A stretch of 48,993 nt of DNA from Actinomadura sp. KC345 (GCF_004348515.1 NZ_SMKH01000018.1:1-48993); one strand, 5' to 3'; positions 1 to 8,350 are shown, counted from the stretch's first letter. The notes: generated by a model from the sequence alone, not told the origin. Translations and numbers: made by a program.

Positions 1-18
1 AGCTTGGAGAATGGCGGG

Positions 19-450
19 ATGGGTGGATTGAAGGGGTGCGTGTTCTGTGAGATCGCTCATGGGGAGCGGGACGCGCATGTGGTGATGGATCTGCCGGACG
101 TGGTTGCGTTTCTGGACGTGCGGCCGCTGTTCAAGGGGCACACGCTGCTGATACCGCGCAGGCACGTCGAGACGCTGACCGATCTGCCCGTCGAGTCGCT
201 CGGCTCGTTCTTCGGGCATGCGCAGCGGCTCGCGGCCGCGATGGAGTCGGTGCTCGGTGCGGCCGGGTCGTTCGTGGCCATGAACAACCGGGTCAGCCAG
301 AGCGTCCCGCACCTGCATGTCCATGTCGTGCCGCGCAATCGCAAGGACGGGCTCCGCGGGTTCTTCTGGCCGCGCCAGAAGTACGACTCGGACGTCGAAG
401 CGGCCGAGTACGCCGCCCGCCTGTCCGGCTCTCTGGCTGACCCGCCCTGA
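19..450 (+). CDS. HIT-family (histidine triad) hydrolase
   Basis: This is a small cytosolic nucleotide-binding protein of the HIT superfamily, whose members hydrolyse or transfer nucleotides from phosphoramidates, dinucleoside polyphosphates or similar substrates. The histidine triad HLHVHVVPR is visible about two thirds of the way along, and the N-terminal CVFCEI motif is typical of the HINT/Ap4A-hydrolase-like branch. The 143-residue length fits a complete protein. I start at ATG 19 rather than the TTG at 4, because the window begins at base 1 and the true upstream context is not visible. A hairpin follows the stop. The exact substrate cannot be told from sequence. The family call is secure. 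Confidence 0.9.
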   Translation: MGGLKGCVFCEIAHGERDAHVVMDLPDVVAFLDVRPLFKGHTLLIPRRHVETLTDLPVESLGSFFGHAQRLAAAMESVLGAAGSFVAMNNRVSQSVPHLHVHVVPRNRKDGLRGFFWPRQKYDSDVEAAEYAARLSGSLADPP

Positions 451-454
451 GCAC

Positions 455-488
455 CCGGCCCCGCCGACCTACGGCACGCCGGGGCCGG
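455..488 (+). terminator. Hairpin after the HIT gene
   Basis: A perfect 9-bp G/C stem (455-463 with 480-488) and 16-base loop begin five bases after the HIT stop codon. No U-tract follows, as is usual for actinomycete terminators. The function is inferred. Confidence 0.4.
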
Positions 489-609
489 CTCGGCGACCGC
501 GTCCCGGTCGTGCGGGCGCGGGTCCGGCGGTGTACGCCTGAGCGGCGTATGAACCGCCCGCGTGCCGGCGTGCCGTGGTCCCGGGGTGGGGCGTCTCCTG
601 GGGGCTTTG

Positions 610-876
610 TCAGGTCAGGGCCAGTAGTAGGGCTACGTAGGGGTCGGCCGATTCGGTGTCGGAGGTTGACGGGGCCGCGGCCTCCAGGGCGGCGGCGTGC
701 TCGTACAGGTCGCGTTCGGCCCGGTCCAGGGCAGTGGACAGGACGTAGTCGGTGACCGTCCAGCCGATCAGCTCGGCGGCCTTGCGGATCACGCGGATCT
801 GTTCCGCGGATATCCGGAAGGCGATGTGGTCGTCGGCTTGGCTGGCGGGAAGGTCGTGGCGAACCGACTCAGGCAT
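610..876 (-). CDS. DUF1778/TacA-type antitoxin-like protein
   Basis: This 88-residue protein has the ribbon-helix-helix layout of DUF1778 (TacA-type) antitoxins: a short strand around HIAFRIS, then helices with IRVIRKAAELIGWTVTDYVL and a following TALDRAERDL segment. Such proteins normally bind DNA and neutralise a neighbouring GNAT-fold toxin that acetylates aminoacyl-tRNA. ATG 876 is chosen over the upstream in-frame start at 900 because GGAAGGAG lies 7 bases before it. No GNAT toxin is visible on either side. The gene is therefore an orphan antitoxin, a solitary regulator, or the remnant of a pair. The C-terminal tail is rich in Ala, Ser and Thr and looks disordered. Confidence 0.7.
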   Translation of the reverse strand: MPESVRHDLPASQADDHIAFRISAEQIRVIRKAAELIGWTVTDYVLSTALDRAERDLYEHAAALEAAAPSTSDTESADPYVALLLALT

Positions 877-900
877 GGCCGGTCTCCTTCCTTGCGGCAT

Positions 901-1392
901 CTAAAAGTACGCCGGGAGGTGTTGTCAGGACATCCCCATTGAGAACGAGAATCGGCGGGTGCGTAGGGAGGAGTCGGCGGGTGCACGGGAGCAGCCCTGC
1001 TCGTGCCGTTCGAGGCGGATGGAGCATTGGGTGGAGACGGCGCCTGGGACGGTGCGGATACGGGCGAGGAGCGGGAGGAAGCGTTCGTCGTCCTTGTGGC
1101 CGGGGCGAGGAGGTCGGACGGGGCGCGGGTGATGTCGTCGGTGGGTCCTCTCTGGCCGAGCGGGAGCGGGCGTTTGACGGGGTCGCTCGATGATCTGCTT
1201 TGCTGTCTCGTCCGGCTGGAATCGGTGAATCGGGATGTTTTTGCGGAGGTGCCCATGCCGAGGGAGCGTCGTGTTCGCATGGACGACGGGCAGGGCGGCA
1301 TCGGTGGGGTGGGCTGGACGGTGCCGTTCGTGTGCAGTAGGCCAGAGGACCTGTCGAAGCCGTGACCGAGCAGTACCGAAGGAAACCCCGGG
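901..1392. other. Gap with no convincing gene (promoter region of the polyamine operon)
   Basis: Several open frames cross this stretch on both strands. The longest plus-strand one runs from a GTG at 1003 to 1365, and a long minus-strand frame overlaps it. None has recognisable domains, and the composition is Arg/Gly/Pro- or Ser/Arg-rich, as expected from antisense GC-rich DNA. The 1003-1365 frame has fairly high G/C at third positions and stays weakly possible as a 120-residue orphan. The stretch probably holds the promoter of the following transporter operon and perhaps decayed coding sequence. Confidence 0.45.
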
Positions 1393-2541
1393 ATGACCGA
1401 GACCCAGCCCGCCCCGGTGCGTGACGAGCAGGGGCGCGTCCCTGCGATAGAGCTCGCGGGCGTCGAGAAGGCGTTCCATGTTCACGGGGAGACCGTGGCG
1501 GCGGTGCGCGGTATCGCGCTGACGGTCGCGCAGGGGGAGTTCTTCTCGCTGCTGGGCCCGTCAGGGTGCGGCAAGACGACGACTCTGCGCGCGATCGCCG
1601 GGTTCGAGGAGCCGACGGCCGGTGAGATCCGCCTGCACGGAAAGGACGTCACCGGTGTGCCTCCCAACCGGCGCGACGTGAACATGGTGTTCCAGTCGTA
1701 CGCGCTGTTCCCGCACATGAGCGTCTTCGACAACGTCGCGTTCGGCCTGCGGCGGCGCGGTGTCCCCAAAGCGGACGTCAAGCGGCGGGTCGCGGAGATG
1801 CTCGGCATCGTCGATCTGGCGGGACGGGAGCGGCGCCGCCCTGGTGAGTTGTCCGGCGGGCAGCAGCAGCGGGTCGCGCTCGCCAGGGCGCTGGTCAACC
1901 GGCCGAGCGCTCTGCTGCTGGACGAGCCGCTCGGTGCGCTGGACCTGAAGCTCCGCCAGGCCATGCAGGTGGAGCTGAAGCGTATCCAGCGGGAGGTCGG
2001 CATCACGTTCGTGTACGTGACGCACGACCAGGGCGAGGCGCTGGCGATGTCGGACCGCATCGCCGTCATGAACGACGGGCTGGTCGAGCAGCTGGGCACC
2101 CCGAGGGAGATCTACGAGCGCCCGGCGACACGGTTCGTGGCGGGGTTCATCGGGACGTCCAACCTGCTCGGCGGGGAGGTCACCGAGACGGGCGCGGGCA
2201 TCGCGGTGATCTCCTGTGGGCCGGACGGGCGGATCGAGGTGCCGGTGCGGGACGGCTTGGAGGCCGCGGTGGGGCAGCGGCTGGAGCTGACCGTCCGTCC
2301 CGAGAAGATCGGCATCGGGACGGGCAGGCCGGAGGACGGTTCGTGCCGCGTCCGGGGGACGGTGACCGAGGTCGTCTACCTCGGGACGTCGACGAACTAC
2401 AACGTCACGACGTGCACCGGGGCCGACGTCGTCGTGTTCATGCAGAACGCCGCGTCCGCCGACGACATCGCCGCGCGCGGGGACGGCGTCTGGCTGTCGT
2501 GGGATCCGCGCCACTCGTACGCCATAGGAGCCCCACAGTGA
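1393..2541 (+). CDS. potA: Spermidine/putrescine ABC transporter ATP-binding protein
   Basis: This is the ATPase of a polyamine-type importer, coupling ATP hydrolysis to uptake through the two permeases encoded downstream. Walker A GPSGCGKT is at residues 55-62, the Q-loop Gln at 101, signature LSGGQ at 153-157, Walker B LLLDE at 174-178 and the H-loop His at 211. Residues from about 245 onward match a TOBE regulatory domain. The 382-residue length is normal for PotA/CysA-type subunits. AAGGAAA just ahead of ATG 1393 serves as ribosome binding site. The stop overlaps the GTG of the solute-binding gene by 4 bases. Polyamine specificity is inferred from the whole operon, including its terminal amine oxidase. 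Close relatives transport other cations or opine-like substrates. Confidence 0.9.
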   Translation: MTETQPAPVRDEQGRVPAIELAGVEKAFHVHGETVAAVRGIALTVAQGEFFSLLGPSGCGKTTTLRAIAGFEEPTAGEIRLHGKDVTGVPPNRRDVNMVFQSYALFPHMSVFDNVAFGLRRRGVPKADVKRRVAEMLGIVDLAGRERRRPGELSGGQQQRVALARALVNRPSALLLDEPLGALDLKLRQAMQVELKRIQREVGITFVYVTHDQGEALAMSDRIAVMNDGLVEQLGTPREIYERPATRFVAGFIGTSNLLGGEVTETGAGIAVISCGPDGRIEVPVRDGLEAAVGQRLELTVRPEKIGIGTGRPEDGSCRVRGTVTEVVYLGTSTNYNVTTCTGADVVVFMQNAASADDIAARGDGVWLSWDPRHSYAIGAPQ

Positions 2542-3773
2542 ACTACATCGACCCTGCGTTCCTGCGCGGACTCACGCAGCCGCGCTCGGCGCGTTCCCGT
2601 CGTGACGTCCTGCGGCTGACGGGCGCCGCCGGGGCGGGAGTGTTCCTGGCGGCCTGCGGTGTGGAGGGGCAGGGCGGCAAGGGGAACGCCGACCGCGACG
2701 ACGTCCGCGCGTTCTGGTCGGGCAAGGCCGGGAACGGGAGCCTGAACTGGGCGAACTGGCCCGGTTACATGCAGGACGACCGTGCGACCGTCAAGGCGTT
2801 CGAGAAGGAGACGGGCATCGAGGTGACCTACAAGGAGGTCATCCAGGAGATGGGCCCGTGGTTCGGCAAGATCCAGGCGCCGCTGGCCGCGGGGCAGCCC
2901 ATCGGCTTCGACCTGATGGTCATGACGAACGGGATCCAGCTGGAGAAATGCCGTCAGCTCGGCTACCTGGCCCCGCTCGATCACTCGAAGCTGCCGAACT
3001 TCGCCGCGAACGCGGGGGCCCGCTTCAAGAATCCGTCCTATGACCCCGGCAACGCCTTCACGATCCCGTACGAGTCAGGCATCACGGGCATCGCGTACAA
3101 CACGAAGTACGTCAAGGACGAGATCACCTCCATCGCCCAGCTGTTCGACCGGAGGTACGAGGGCCGGGTCGGCATGATGGGCGACTCCCAGGAGCTCGGG
3201 AGCTTCGGGATGCTCGCGCTCGGCATCGACCCGGAGAAGTCGGTGAAGGCCGACTGGGAGAGGGCCGCCGCCAAGCTCCGTGGGCAGCGTGACGGCGGGA
3301 TCGTCCGCAAGTACTACACCCAGGACTATGTCGACGCCGTCAGCAAGGGCGACGTGTGGCTGACGATGGCGTGGTCGGGCGACGTCTACAGCCTGACGTC
3401 CCCCGACGTGAAGTTCGTGGTTCCCGAGGAGGGAGGCACGATCTGGACCGACAACCTGTGCATCCCGAAGACCGCCGAGAACCCGGTGGACGCGCTGGCC
3501 CTCATGAACTGGCTCTACGTCCCGGCCAACAACGCGCCGCTGACCGAGTTCATCAACTACATGCCGCCCGTCCCCGCGACGCGGCGGATCCTGGCGGCCA
3601 AGGCGGCGAAGGCGGCGGGCGAGGAGAAGGAGGACCTGACCAGGCTGAGCACCAGCCCGCTGATCTTCCCGGCGGAGACCGACCTGGCCCGGCTGCGGCA
3701 CTACCGGCGCCTCGACCAGGCCGAGGAGGCGGAGTACCAGAAGATCTTCGAGCCGATCTCCAAGGGCGCGTGA
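2538..3773 (+). CDS. potD: Polyamine ABC transporter substrate-binding Tat lipoprotein
   Basis: This is the extracellular solute-binding component (411 residues) of the polyamine-type importer. The N-terminus has a twin-arginine motif SRRDVL (Arg 21-22), a hydrophobic stretch and lipobox LAAC with the lipidated Cys at 40. Export folded through Tat and membrane anchoring are therefore likely. The body has features of the PotD/PotF group, for example LNWANWPGYM after the linker and a central IPYESGITGIAYN hinge segment. Start GTG 2538 overlaps the ATPase stop (GTGA), and this coupling places the signal peptide correctly; the open frame continues upstream without function. The stop overlaps the next ATG by one base. 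Ligand identity is inferred. Confidence 0.9.
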   Translation: MNYIDPAFLRGLTQPRSARSRRDVLRLTGAAGAGVFLAACGVEGQGGKGNADRDDVRAFWSGKAGNGSLNWANWPGYMQDDRATVKAFEKETGIEVTYKEVIQEMGPWFGKIQAPLAAGQPIGFDLMVMTNGIQLEKCRQLGYLAPLDHSKLPNFAANAGARFKNPSYDPGNAFTIPYESGITGIAYNTKYVKDEITSIAQLFDRRYEGRVGMMGDSQELGSFGMLALGIDPEKSVKADWERAAAKLRGQRDGGIVRKYYTQDYVDAVSKGDVWLTMAWSGDVYSLTSPDVKFVVPEEGGTIWTDNLCIPKTAENPVDALALMNWLYVPANNAPLTEFINYMPPVPATRRILAAKAAKAAGEEKEDLTRLSTSPLIFPAETDLARLRHYRRLDQAEEAEYQKIFEPISKGA

Positions 3774-4636
3774 TGGCGCGAAGGCGGGGGCGGCTCGCGC
3801 CGTACCTCATGGTCCTGCCGGGCGGGCTGTGGCTGGCGGCGTTCTTCCTCGTCCCGGCGGCGCTGATGGTGTCCCTGTCGCTGCAGACGGGCAACCTCGT
3901 CGACGGGTTCCGGCAGACGCTGCACTGGCAGAACTACACCGACGGCCTGAGCACCTACGGGGACACGTTCGCCCGGTCGCTCTGGTACGGGCTGCTGGCG
4001 ACCGCCGCGTGCATCGCGATCTCCTATCCGGCCGCGTACTGGATCGCGTTCCGCGGCGGACGGCACAAGACGACGTACCTGTTCCTGATCCTTCTCCCGT
4101 ACTTCGTGTCGTTCATCCTGCGGACGGTGGCGTGGAAGCTCGTGCTGACCGACAACGGACCGGTTCTCGGCCCGCTGCGCGACAACGGGATCCTCCCGGA
4201 CGGCTTCCGCGTCCTCGACACCGGTTTCGCGGTCGTGTCGGGGCTGACCTACAACTTCCTCCCGTTCATGGTGCTGCCGATCTACGTGGCGCTGGAACGG
4301 ATCGGCCCGCACGCGGTGGAGGCGGCCCGTGACCTGTACGCGAGCCGCGTCCAGGCGTTCGCGCGGGTCGTCCTGCCGCTGTCGCTGCCCGGGGTCTTCG
4401 CCGGTGTGGTCATGACGTTCGTTCCGGCGTCGTCCGACTACGTCAACGCCGAGCTCCTCGGCGGCCCGCACAACACCATGATCGGCAACGTGATCCAGGC
4501 GGAGTACTTCAACAGCGGCGCCTACCCGACGGCGTCCGCGCTGTCGTTCACGCTGATGGCGATCCTGCTGGCCGGAATCTTCCTCTACGCCCGCACCCTC
4601 GGCGCCCGGCACGTCCTGGAGGCGGCGCGACGATGA
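3773..4636 (+). CDS. potB: Polyamine ABC transporter permease (PotB type)
   Basis: This 287-residue integral membrane protein is the first of two permeases forming the transport channel. It starts with a basic segment (MARRRGR) and a first hydrophobic helix around residues 10-33. Several further helices follow. The cytoplasmic EAA-type loop (EAARDLYASRVQAFARVVLP) near residue 185 contacts the ATPase. The start ATG shares one base with the preceding stop (TGATG), and the end overlaps the second permease by ATGA. The length and motif are normal for the BPD-type permease family, PotB branch. Confidence 0.9.
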   Translation: MARRRGRLAPYLMVLPGGLWLAAFFLVPAALMVSLSLQTGNLVDGFRQTLHWQNYTDGLSTYGDTFARSLWYGLLATAACIAISYPAAYWIAFRGGRHKTTYLFLILLPYFVSFILRTVAWKLVLTDNGPVLGPLRDNGILPDGFRVLDTGFAVVSGLTYNFLPFMVLPIYVALERIGPHAVEAARDLYASRVQAFARVVLPLSLPGVFAGVVMTFVPASSDYVNAELLGGPHNTMIGNVIQAEYFNSGAYPTASALSFTLMAILLAGIFLYARTLGARHVLEAARR

Positions 4637-5499
4637 CGACCGTCCGGAAGGCCCCGGCGGAACGGCCCGCCGCCCCGGCGGGGCGCCGCCGGATCTCCGG
4701 CCTGCACCTCTACACGCTGGTGCTCATCGCGTGGCTGACCCTGCCGATCGCGCTCATGATCCTCTTCGGGTTCAACGACGTCCAGGGCAAGCAGAACTTC
4801 CGCTGGCAGGGCTTCACGCTCAAGTGGTACGCGCAGCTGTTCGACAAGAGCGACCTCACCGCCGCCGTCATCAACTCCCTGGCGATCGCGTCGCTCAGTA
4901 CGCTCGTCACCACCGTCCTCGGGACGTCCGCGGGCCTCGCGCTCGGCAGGTACCGCTTCCGCGGCGAGGGCGCGGCCGGCCTCCTGCTGTTCATGGCGAT
5001 CTCCTGCCCGGAGATCGTGATGGGCGCGTCGCTGCTGTCGATGTTCGTGACGTTCGGCCTGCCGCGCGGCCACCTGACGATCCTCGTCGCGCACGTGATG
5101 TTCTCCGTCGCGTTCGTGGCGGTGACGGTCCGCGCCCGCGCGGCCGGGATCGACCCGGCCGTCGAGGAGGCCGCGCAGGACCTCGGGGCGGGGCCGTGGA
5201 CGCGGTTCCGGCTCGTCACCCTGCCCATGATCAGGCCGGGGGTCCTGGCCGGGGCGCTGCTGGCGTTCGTGCTGTCGGTCGACGACTTCGTCATCACCAA
5301 CTTCACGAGCGGCGCCACGGTGACGTTCCCGCTGTGGGTCTACGGCTCGACCAGGACCGGCACGCCGCCGCAGGTGAACGTGATGGGGACGCTCATCTTC
5401 GCGGCCGGGGTCATGATCGCGGTCGTCTCGTCCCGGCGCACCCTGCGCGCCTCCCGCACGCGGCCGGGCCCGGCGGGGGCGGGGCATCATCGTGACTGA
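4633..5499 (+). CDS. potC: Polyamine ABC transporter permease (PotC type)
   Basis: This is the second channel-forming permease (288 residues). A first membrane helix lies around residues 25-50 (LYTLVLIAWLTLPIALMILF), followed by NSLAIASLST and further helices. The EAA loop reads VEEAAQDLGAGPWTRFRLVTLP, followed by the VDDFVITNF segment typical of PotC. It overlaps the first permease by ATGA, so the two are translationally coupled. The 3' end overlaps the possible upstream start of the oxidase gene. Together with the ATPase, lipoprotein and other permease it completes a full importer. Confidence 0.9.
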   Translation: MTTVRKAPAERPAAPAGRRRISGLHLYTLVLIAWLTLPIALMILFGFNDVQGKQNFRWQGFTLKWYAQLFDKSDLTAAVINSLAIASLSTLVTTVLGTSAGLALGRYRFRGEGAAGLLLFMAISCPEIVMGASLLSMFVTFGLPRGHLTILVAHVMFSVAFVAVTVRARAAGIDPAVEEAAQDLGAGPWTRFRLVTLPMIRPGVLAGALLAFVLSVDDFVITNFTSGATVTFPLWVYGSTRTGTPPQVNVMGTLIFAAGVMIAVVSSRRTLRASRTRPGPAGAGHHRD

Positions 5500-5512
5500 T
5501 CGGGAGGACGAC

Positions 5513-6922
5513 GTGGACGTGAGGAAGGCGCTCGCGGAGGCCGCGCCAGAGCCGTTCTGGCTCCAGGACCCGGCCCGCCCGGACGCCGGCGACCCCCTTG
5601 CGGGTGCGCAGGCAGGCGACCTCGCCGTCGTGGGCGGCGGGTACAGCGGCCTCTGGACGGCCCTCCGCGCGAAGGAGCGTGACCCCTCCCTGGACGTGGT
5701 CGTGCTGGAGGCCGGACGGATCGGCGACGCCGCGTCCGGGCGCAACGGCGGGTTCTGTTCCGCCAGCCTGACCCACGGCCTGGAGAACGGCCTCGCGCGC
5801 TGGCCGGACGACATGCACACGCTCGAACGCCTCGGCTGGGACAACCTGCGCGCCATCGCCGACACCCTCGCCCGGTACGGCATCGACGCCGACTGGGAGC
5901 CGACCGGCGAGCTGAGCGTCGCGACCGAGGAGTGGCAGGTCCCCGCGCTGGAGGACGCGGCGGAGAAGGCGTACGAGTACGGCTGGGAGCCCATCCTCCT
6001 CGGCCCTCGCGCCGTCCGCGCGGAGGTCGCCTCTCCGGCGTTCCTCGCCGGGCTGTGGGACCGCGACGCCGCCGCGATGCTGCACCCCGCCAAGCTCGCC
6101 TGGGGTCTCGCGGACGCCTGCCGCTCCCTCGGAGTGCGCGTCTTCGAGAACACCCGCGTCACGGGGCTGCGCTCCGACGGCGCCGCACTCCGGCTGAAGG
6201 CCGCCCATGGGACGGTCACCGCCCGCAAGGTCGCGCTCGGCACCGGGCCGTACCCGTCGCCGCTGAGGCGTACGCGCAGGTTCGTCGTCCCCGTGTACGA
6301 CTACGTCCTCGTCACCGAACCGCTCTGCCCCGAGCAGCGAAGGTCCGTCGGCTGGCAGCACCGCCAGGGCGTCGGTGACAACGCCAACCAGTTCCACTAC
6401 TTCAGGCTCACCGCGGACGACCGGATCCTGTGGGGCGGCTACGACGCCGTCTACCACTACGGCAACGGCCTGCGTCCCGCCCTGGAGCGACGCCCGTCCA
6501 CGTACGCGACCCTCGCCCGGCACTTCTTCGCGACGTTCCCCCAACTCGAAGACGTCCGCTTCTCCAACGCGTGGGGAGGCGCGGTCGACACGTGCAGCCG
6601 CTTCTGCCCGTTCTACGGGACGGCTTACGACGGCAGGCTCGCCTACGCGGCGGGCTACACCGGACTCGGCGTCGGGGCCACCCGCTTCGGTGCCGACGTC
6701 ATGCTCGACCTTCTGCTCGTCGGCCTGGCGCCCGGTGAGGAGACCGAGCGCACGCGGCCGGCGATGGTGCGGACCAAGCCCGTCCCGTTCCCGCCGGAGC
6801 CCCTCCGCTACGGCGTCATCAACCTGACCCGGAGAGAGATGGCCCGCGCCGACCGCAACGCCGGACACCGCGGCCTCTGGCTCCGCACCCTGGACCGCCT
6901 GGGCATCGGCTTCAGCTCGTAG
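5513..6922 (+). CDS. FAD-dependent amine oxidase, gamma-glutamylputrescine oxidase-like
   Basis: This is a DAO-type flavoprotein (469 residues). The dinucleotide-binding VVGGGYSGLW lies at about residues 39-48, a conserved SGRNGGF segment follows, and AGYTGLGVG near the C-terminus closes the FAD site. The overall pattern resembles PuuB, which oxidises gamma-glutamylputrescine. GTG 5513 is preferred because GGGAGG lies 5 bases before it. GTG 5492, which overlaps the permease stop by 8 bases, is the alternative. Its place at the end of a polyamine importer operon suggests it oxidises the imported amine, but no glutamate-putrescine ligase is in view, so a free amine could be the substrate. Part of its 3' end is duplicated just downstream. 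Confidence 0.8.
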   Translation: MDVRKALAEAAPEPFWLQDPARPDAGDPLAGAQAGDLAVVGGGYSGLWTALRAKERDPSLDVVVLEAGRIGDAASGRNGGFCSASLTHGLENGLARWPDDMHTLERLGWDNLRAIADTLARYGIDADWEPTGELSVATEEWQVPALEDAAEKAYEYGWEPILLGPRAVRAEVASPAFLAGLWDRDAAAMLHPAKLAWGLADACRSLGVRVFENTRVTGLRSDGAALRLKAAHGTVTARKVALGTGPYPSPLRRTRRFVVPVYDYVLVTEPLCPEQRRSVGWQHRQGVGDNANQFHYFRLTADDRILWGGYDAVYHYGNGLRPALERRPSTYATLARHFFATFPQLEDVRFSNAWGGAVDTCSRFCPFYGTAYDGRLAYAAGYTGLGVGATRFGADVMLDLLLVGLAPGEETERTRPAMVRTKPVPFPPEPLRYGVINLTRREMARADRNAGHRGLWLRTLDRLGIGFSS

Positions 6923-7008
6923 ACGGTGTCGTCGGACCGGCCCGCCGCGAGACGGCCTGCGCCGACCGCAACGCCGGACGGCGCGGACTCCGGCCGCGCA
7001 CCGAACAC
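6836..7008 (+). repeat. Imperfect direct duplication of the oxidase 3' end
   Basis: Bases 6836-6895 inside the oxidase gene recur as 6949-7008 after its stop, at an offset of 113 bases. The core 6846-6866 is identical to 6959-6979 (21 bases). In the same reading sense the second copy would encode a similar peptide (ADRNAG-RGL pattern). It looks like a decayed partial duplication rather than a regulatory repeat. Confidence 0.7.
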
Positions 7009-7013
7009 CCCGG

Positions 7014-7532
7014 TCAGTCGGGGGATTCGTCGATGGTGCCGAAGATGACCGAGGAGACCTCCAGGTAGAGCTGCTCCGGGTACGGCATGAAGTTGACGTT
7101 GTTGATCGCCTGCTTCTGGCCCGCGGACTCCGTGACGAACTCGCCGTATCCGAGCAGCTGGCCGACCACGGAGCGGTTCAGCGTGATGTCGGTGACCTTG
7201 GACAGCGGCATCATCAGGACGCTCCGGTTGAGGACGCCCTTCACGACCATCATCCGGTGCTCGGTGACCAGGAAGAACTCCAGCGACCAGGCGACGACCT
7301 TCCAGAGCAGGTAGCCGATCGTGATCAGCCAGAGCCACCAGAGCCACATCAGGCCCACGACCGCGCCGGCGGCGCCGCACAGGACGAGCCCGCCGACGAC
7401 GAGCGCGACCGGCGGGATGAGGACGGCGGGGTGGCGGCGGACGGCGATGACGCGTCCCTCGTGGGACATGAGGTACTTGTCGACGGTGCGCGACGAGTGG
7501 TCGTGTTGCACCATCATGTCCTGCAGGTTCAC
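7014..7532 (-). CDS. PH-domain (bPH2-like) membrane protein
   Basis: This is a short membrane protein of about 172 residues. Two hydrophobic helices (roughly residues 35-57 and 59-80) are followed by a bacterial PH-type domain containing FLVTEHRMMVVKGVLNRS and a conserved LSKVTDITLNRSVVGQLLGYG segment. Such bPH2 proteins sit in the membrane with the domain in the cytoplasm, and their roles are mostly unknown. Start: GTG 7532 is favoured because a GAGGAC sequence precedes it and a -10-like box lies about 33 bases upstream. The TTG at 7565 would extend it by 11 residues, but that codon falls on the -10 box. It is transcribed towards the oxidase gene and stands alone. Confidence 0.75.
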   Translation of the reverse strand: MNLQDMMVQHDHSSRTVDKYLMSHEGRVIAVRRHPAVLIPPVALVVGGLVLCGAAGAVVGLMWLWWLWLITIGYLLWKVVAWSLEFFLVTEHRMMVVKGVLNRSVLMMPLSKVTDITLNRSVVGQLLGYGEFVTESAGQKQAINNVNFMPYPEQLYLEVSSVIFGTIDESPD

Positions 7533-7564
7533 GGTGGCGTCCTCGTCATGATCCGGTTGGTTCA

Positions 7565-7570
7565 ACGGTA
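7565..7570 (-). promoter_or_regulatory. Probable -10 box (TACCGT) of the PH-domain gene
   Basis: On the minus strand TACCGT fits the actinomycete TAnnnT -10 consensus. It would start transcription near 7558, leaving a 26-base leader with GAGGAC before GTG 7532. No clear -35 is seen. Confidence 0.35.
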
Positions 7571-7621
7571 GCCGACGCGGCGGCGCCGCCGCACGGTCCG
7601 AGCGGTAAGGAGACCGGGGCC

Positions 7622-8350
7622 TTGCCGGAGGGGGGTCGGCGGCTGATGATGATCGGCATGGACGGCGCGAGGGGGCCCGCGGAGGGGCCGTACGGCCAGG
7701 GCGGCGCGAGGGGGCCGCGCGGCGAGTTCGAGCCGGACGTGACCGGACGCCCCATCTGGCGGCTGCTGATGCGGGGCCTCGGCGTCTACCTGCCGGGCTG
7801 GGAGATGCCGGCGGGCGCGCTGCGCGTCCGGGGCGGGGCCGCGGACGGGTTCGGCCCGCCCGCCTACCTCAACGGGGACGCCGGGTTCGGCGTCCAGATC
7901 CCCGACCGGCGCAGGGGGCTGGAGCCCGACCGGGAGATCTACGTCCGCGGCCGGGAGAACCCGAGCTTCGGCATCGTCGTCGCGGGACCGGCGGCGGCGA
8001 TCGGCAGCCGCGTCGTGGACGCGGGCGTGCTGATGCGGTTCGCGCGGAGGCTGACGTTCGAGGAGCTCTTCGACACCGGCGACGCCGACTCCGTCCCGTA
8101 CGCGGTCCGCGGGGCGCGGGCGGTGGAGAACGCGGTGTTCCTCGACCGCGCGGCCGGCGTCGGGCTCTGCGTCGAGGCCGACCCGGAGACGGGCGCCCTG
8201 ACCTGCCCGCTGTACGTGCGCCTCGGCGGCCCGGCGGAGCGGACCGTGCGAGCTTACGGAGCGCCCCGCGCCGACGGAGCCCCCCGCGCCGCCGCCGTTC
8301 CCCGGGCCGACGAGGCCGCGGGTCCTACGACGCGGCCGCCCAGCCCGTGA
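7622..8350 (+). CDS. Hypothetical protein
   Basis: I do not recognise this 242-residue protein. It has a Gly/Pro-rich N-terminus, a globular middle rich in Val, Arg and Asp without membrane segments or signal peptide, and a low-complexity Ala/Pro/Arg tail from about residue 205. Codon bias is typical of its neighbours, which supports it as real. TTG 7622 has AAGGAG 9 bases upstream; ATG 7646 with a G-rich purine run before it is an equally possible start. Its last 26 bases overlap the convergent gene on the other strand, so the low-complexity C-terminus is partly dictated by that overlap. Confidence 0.6.
   Translation: MPEGGRRLMMIGMDGARGPAEGPYGQGGARGPRGEFEPDVTGRPIWRLLMRGLGVYLPGWEMPAGALRVRGGAADGFGPPAYLNGDAGFGVQIPDRRRGLEPDREIYVRGRENPSFGIVVAGPAAAIGSRVVDAGVLMRFARRLTFEELFDTGDADSVPYAVRGARAVENAVFLDRAAGVGLCVEADPETGALTCPLYVRLGGPAERTVRAYGAPRADGAPRAAAVPRADEAAGPTTRPPSP

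Noticed and set aside
925..1485. Long minus-strand frame (186 codons) overlapping the gap and the start of the ATPase gene
   Set aside because: The composition is Arg/Pro/His/Thr-rich, no domain is visible, it runs into the real potA gene in antisense, and it lacks a ribosome binding site.
5411..6868. Minus-strand frame of 485 codons over the oxidase gene
   Set aside because: It shadows the FAD oxidase, whose FAD-binding motifs are in the plus frame. The antisense product is Arg/Gly/Val/Glu-rich with no motif.
7646..8350. Restriction of the unknown plus-strand gene to the ATG at 7646
   Set aside because: It remains possible, but AAGGAG at a good distance before TTG 7622 is equally strong, so the longer form is listed with the ambiguity stated.
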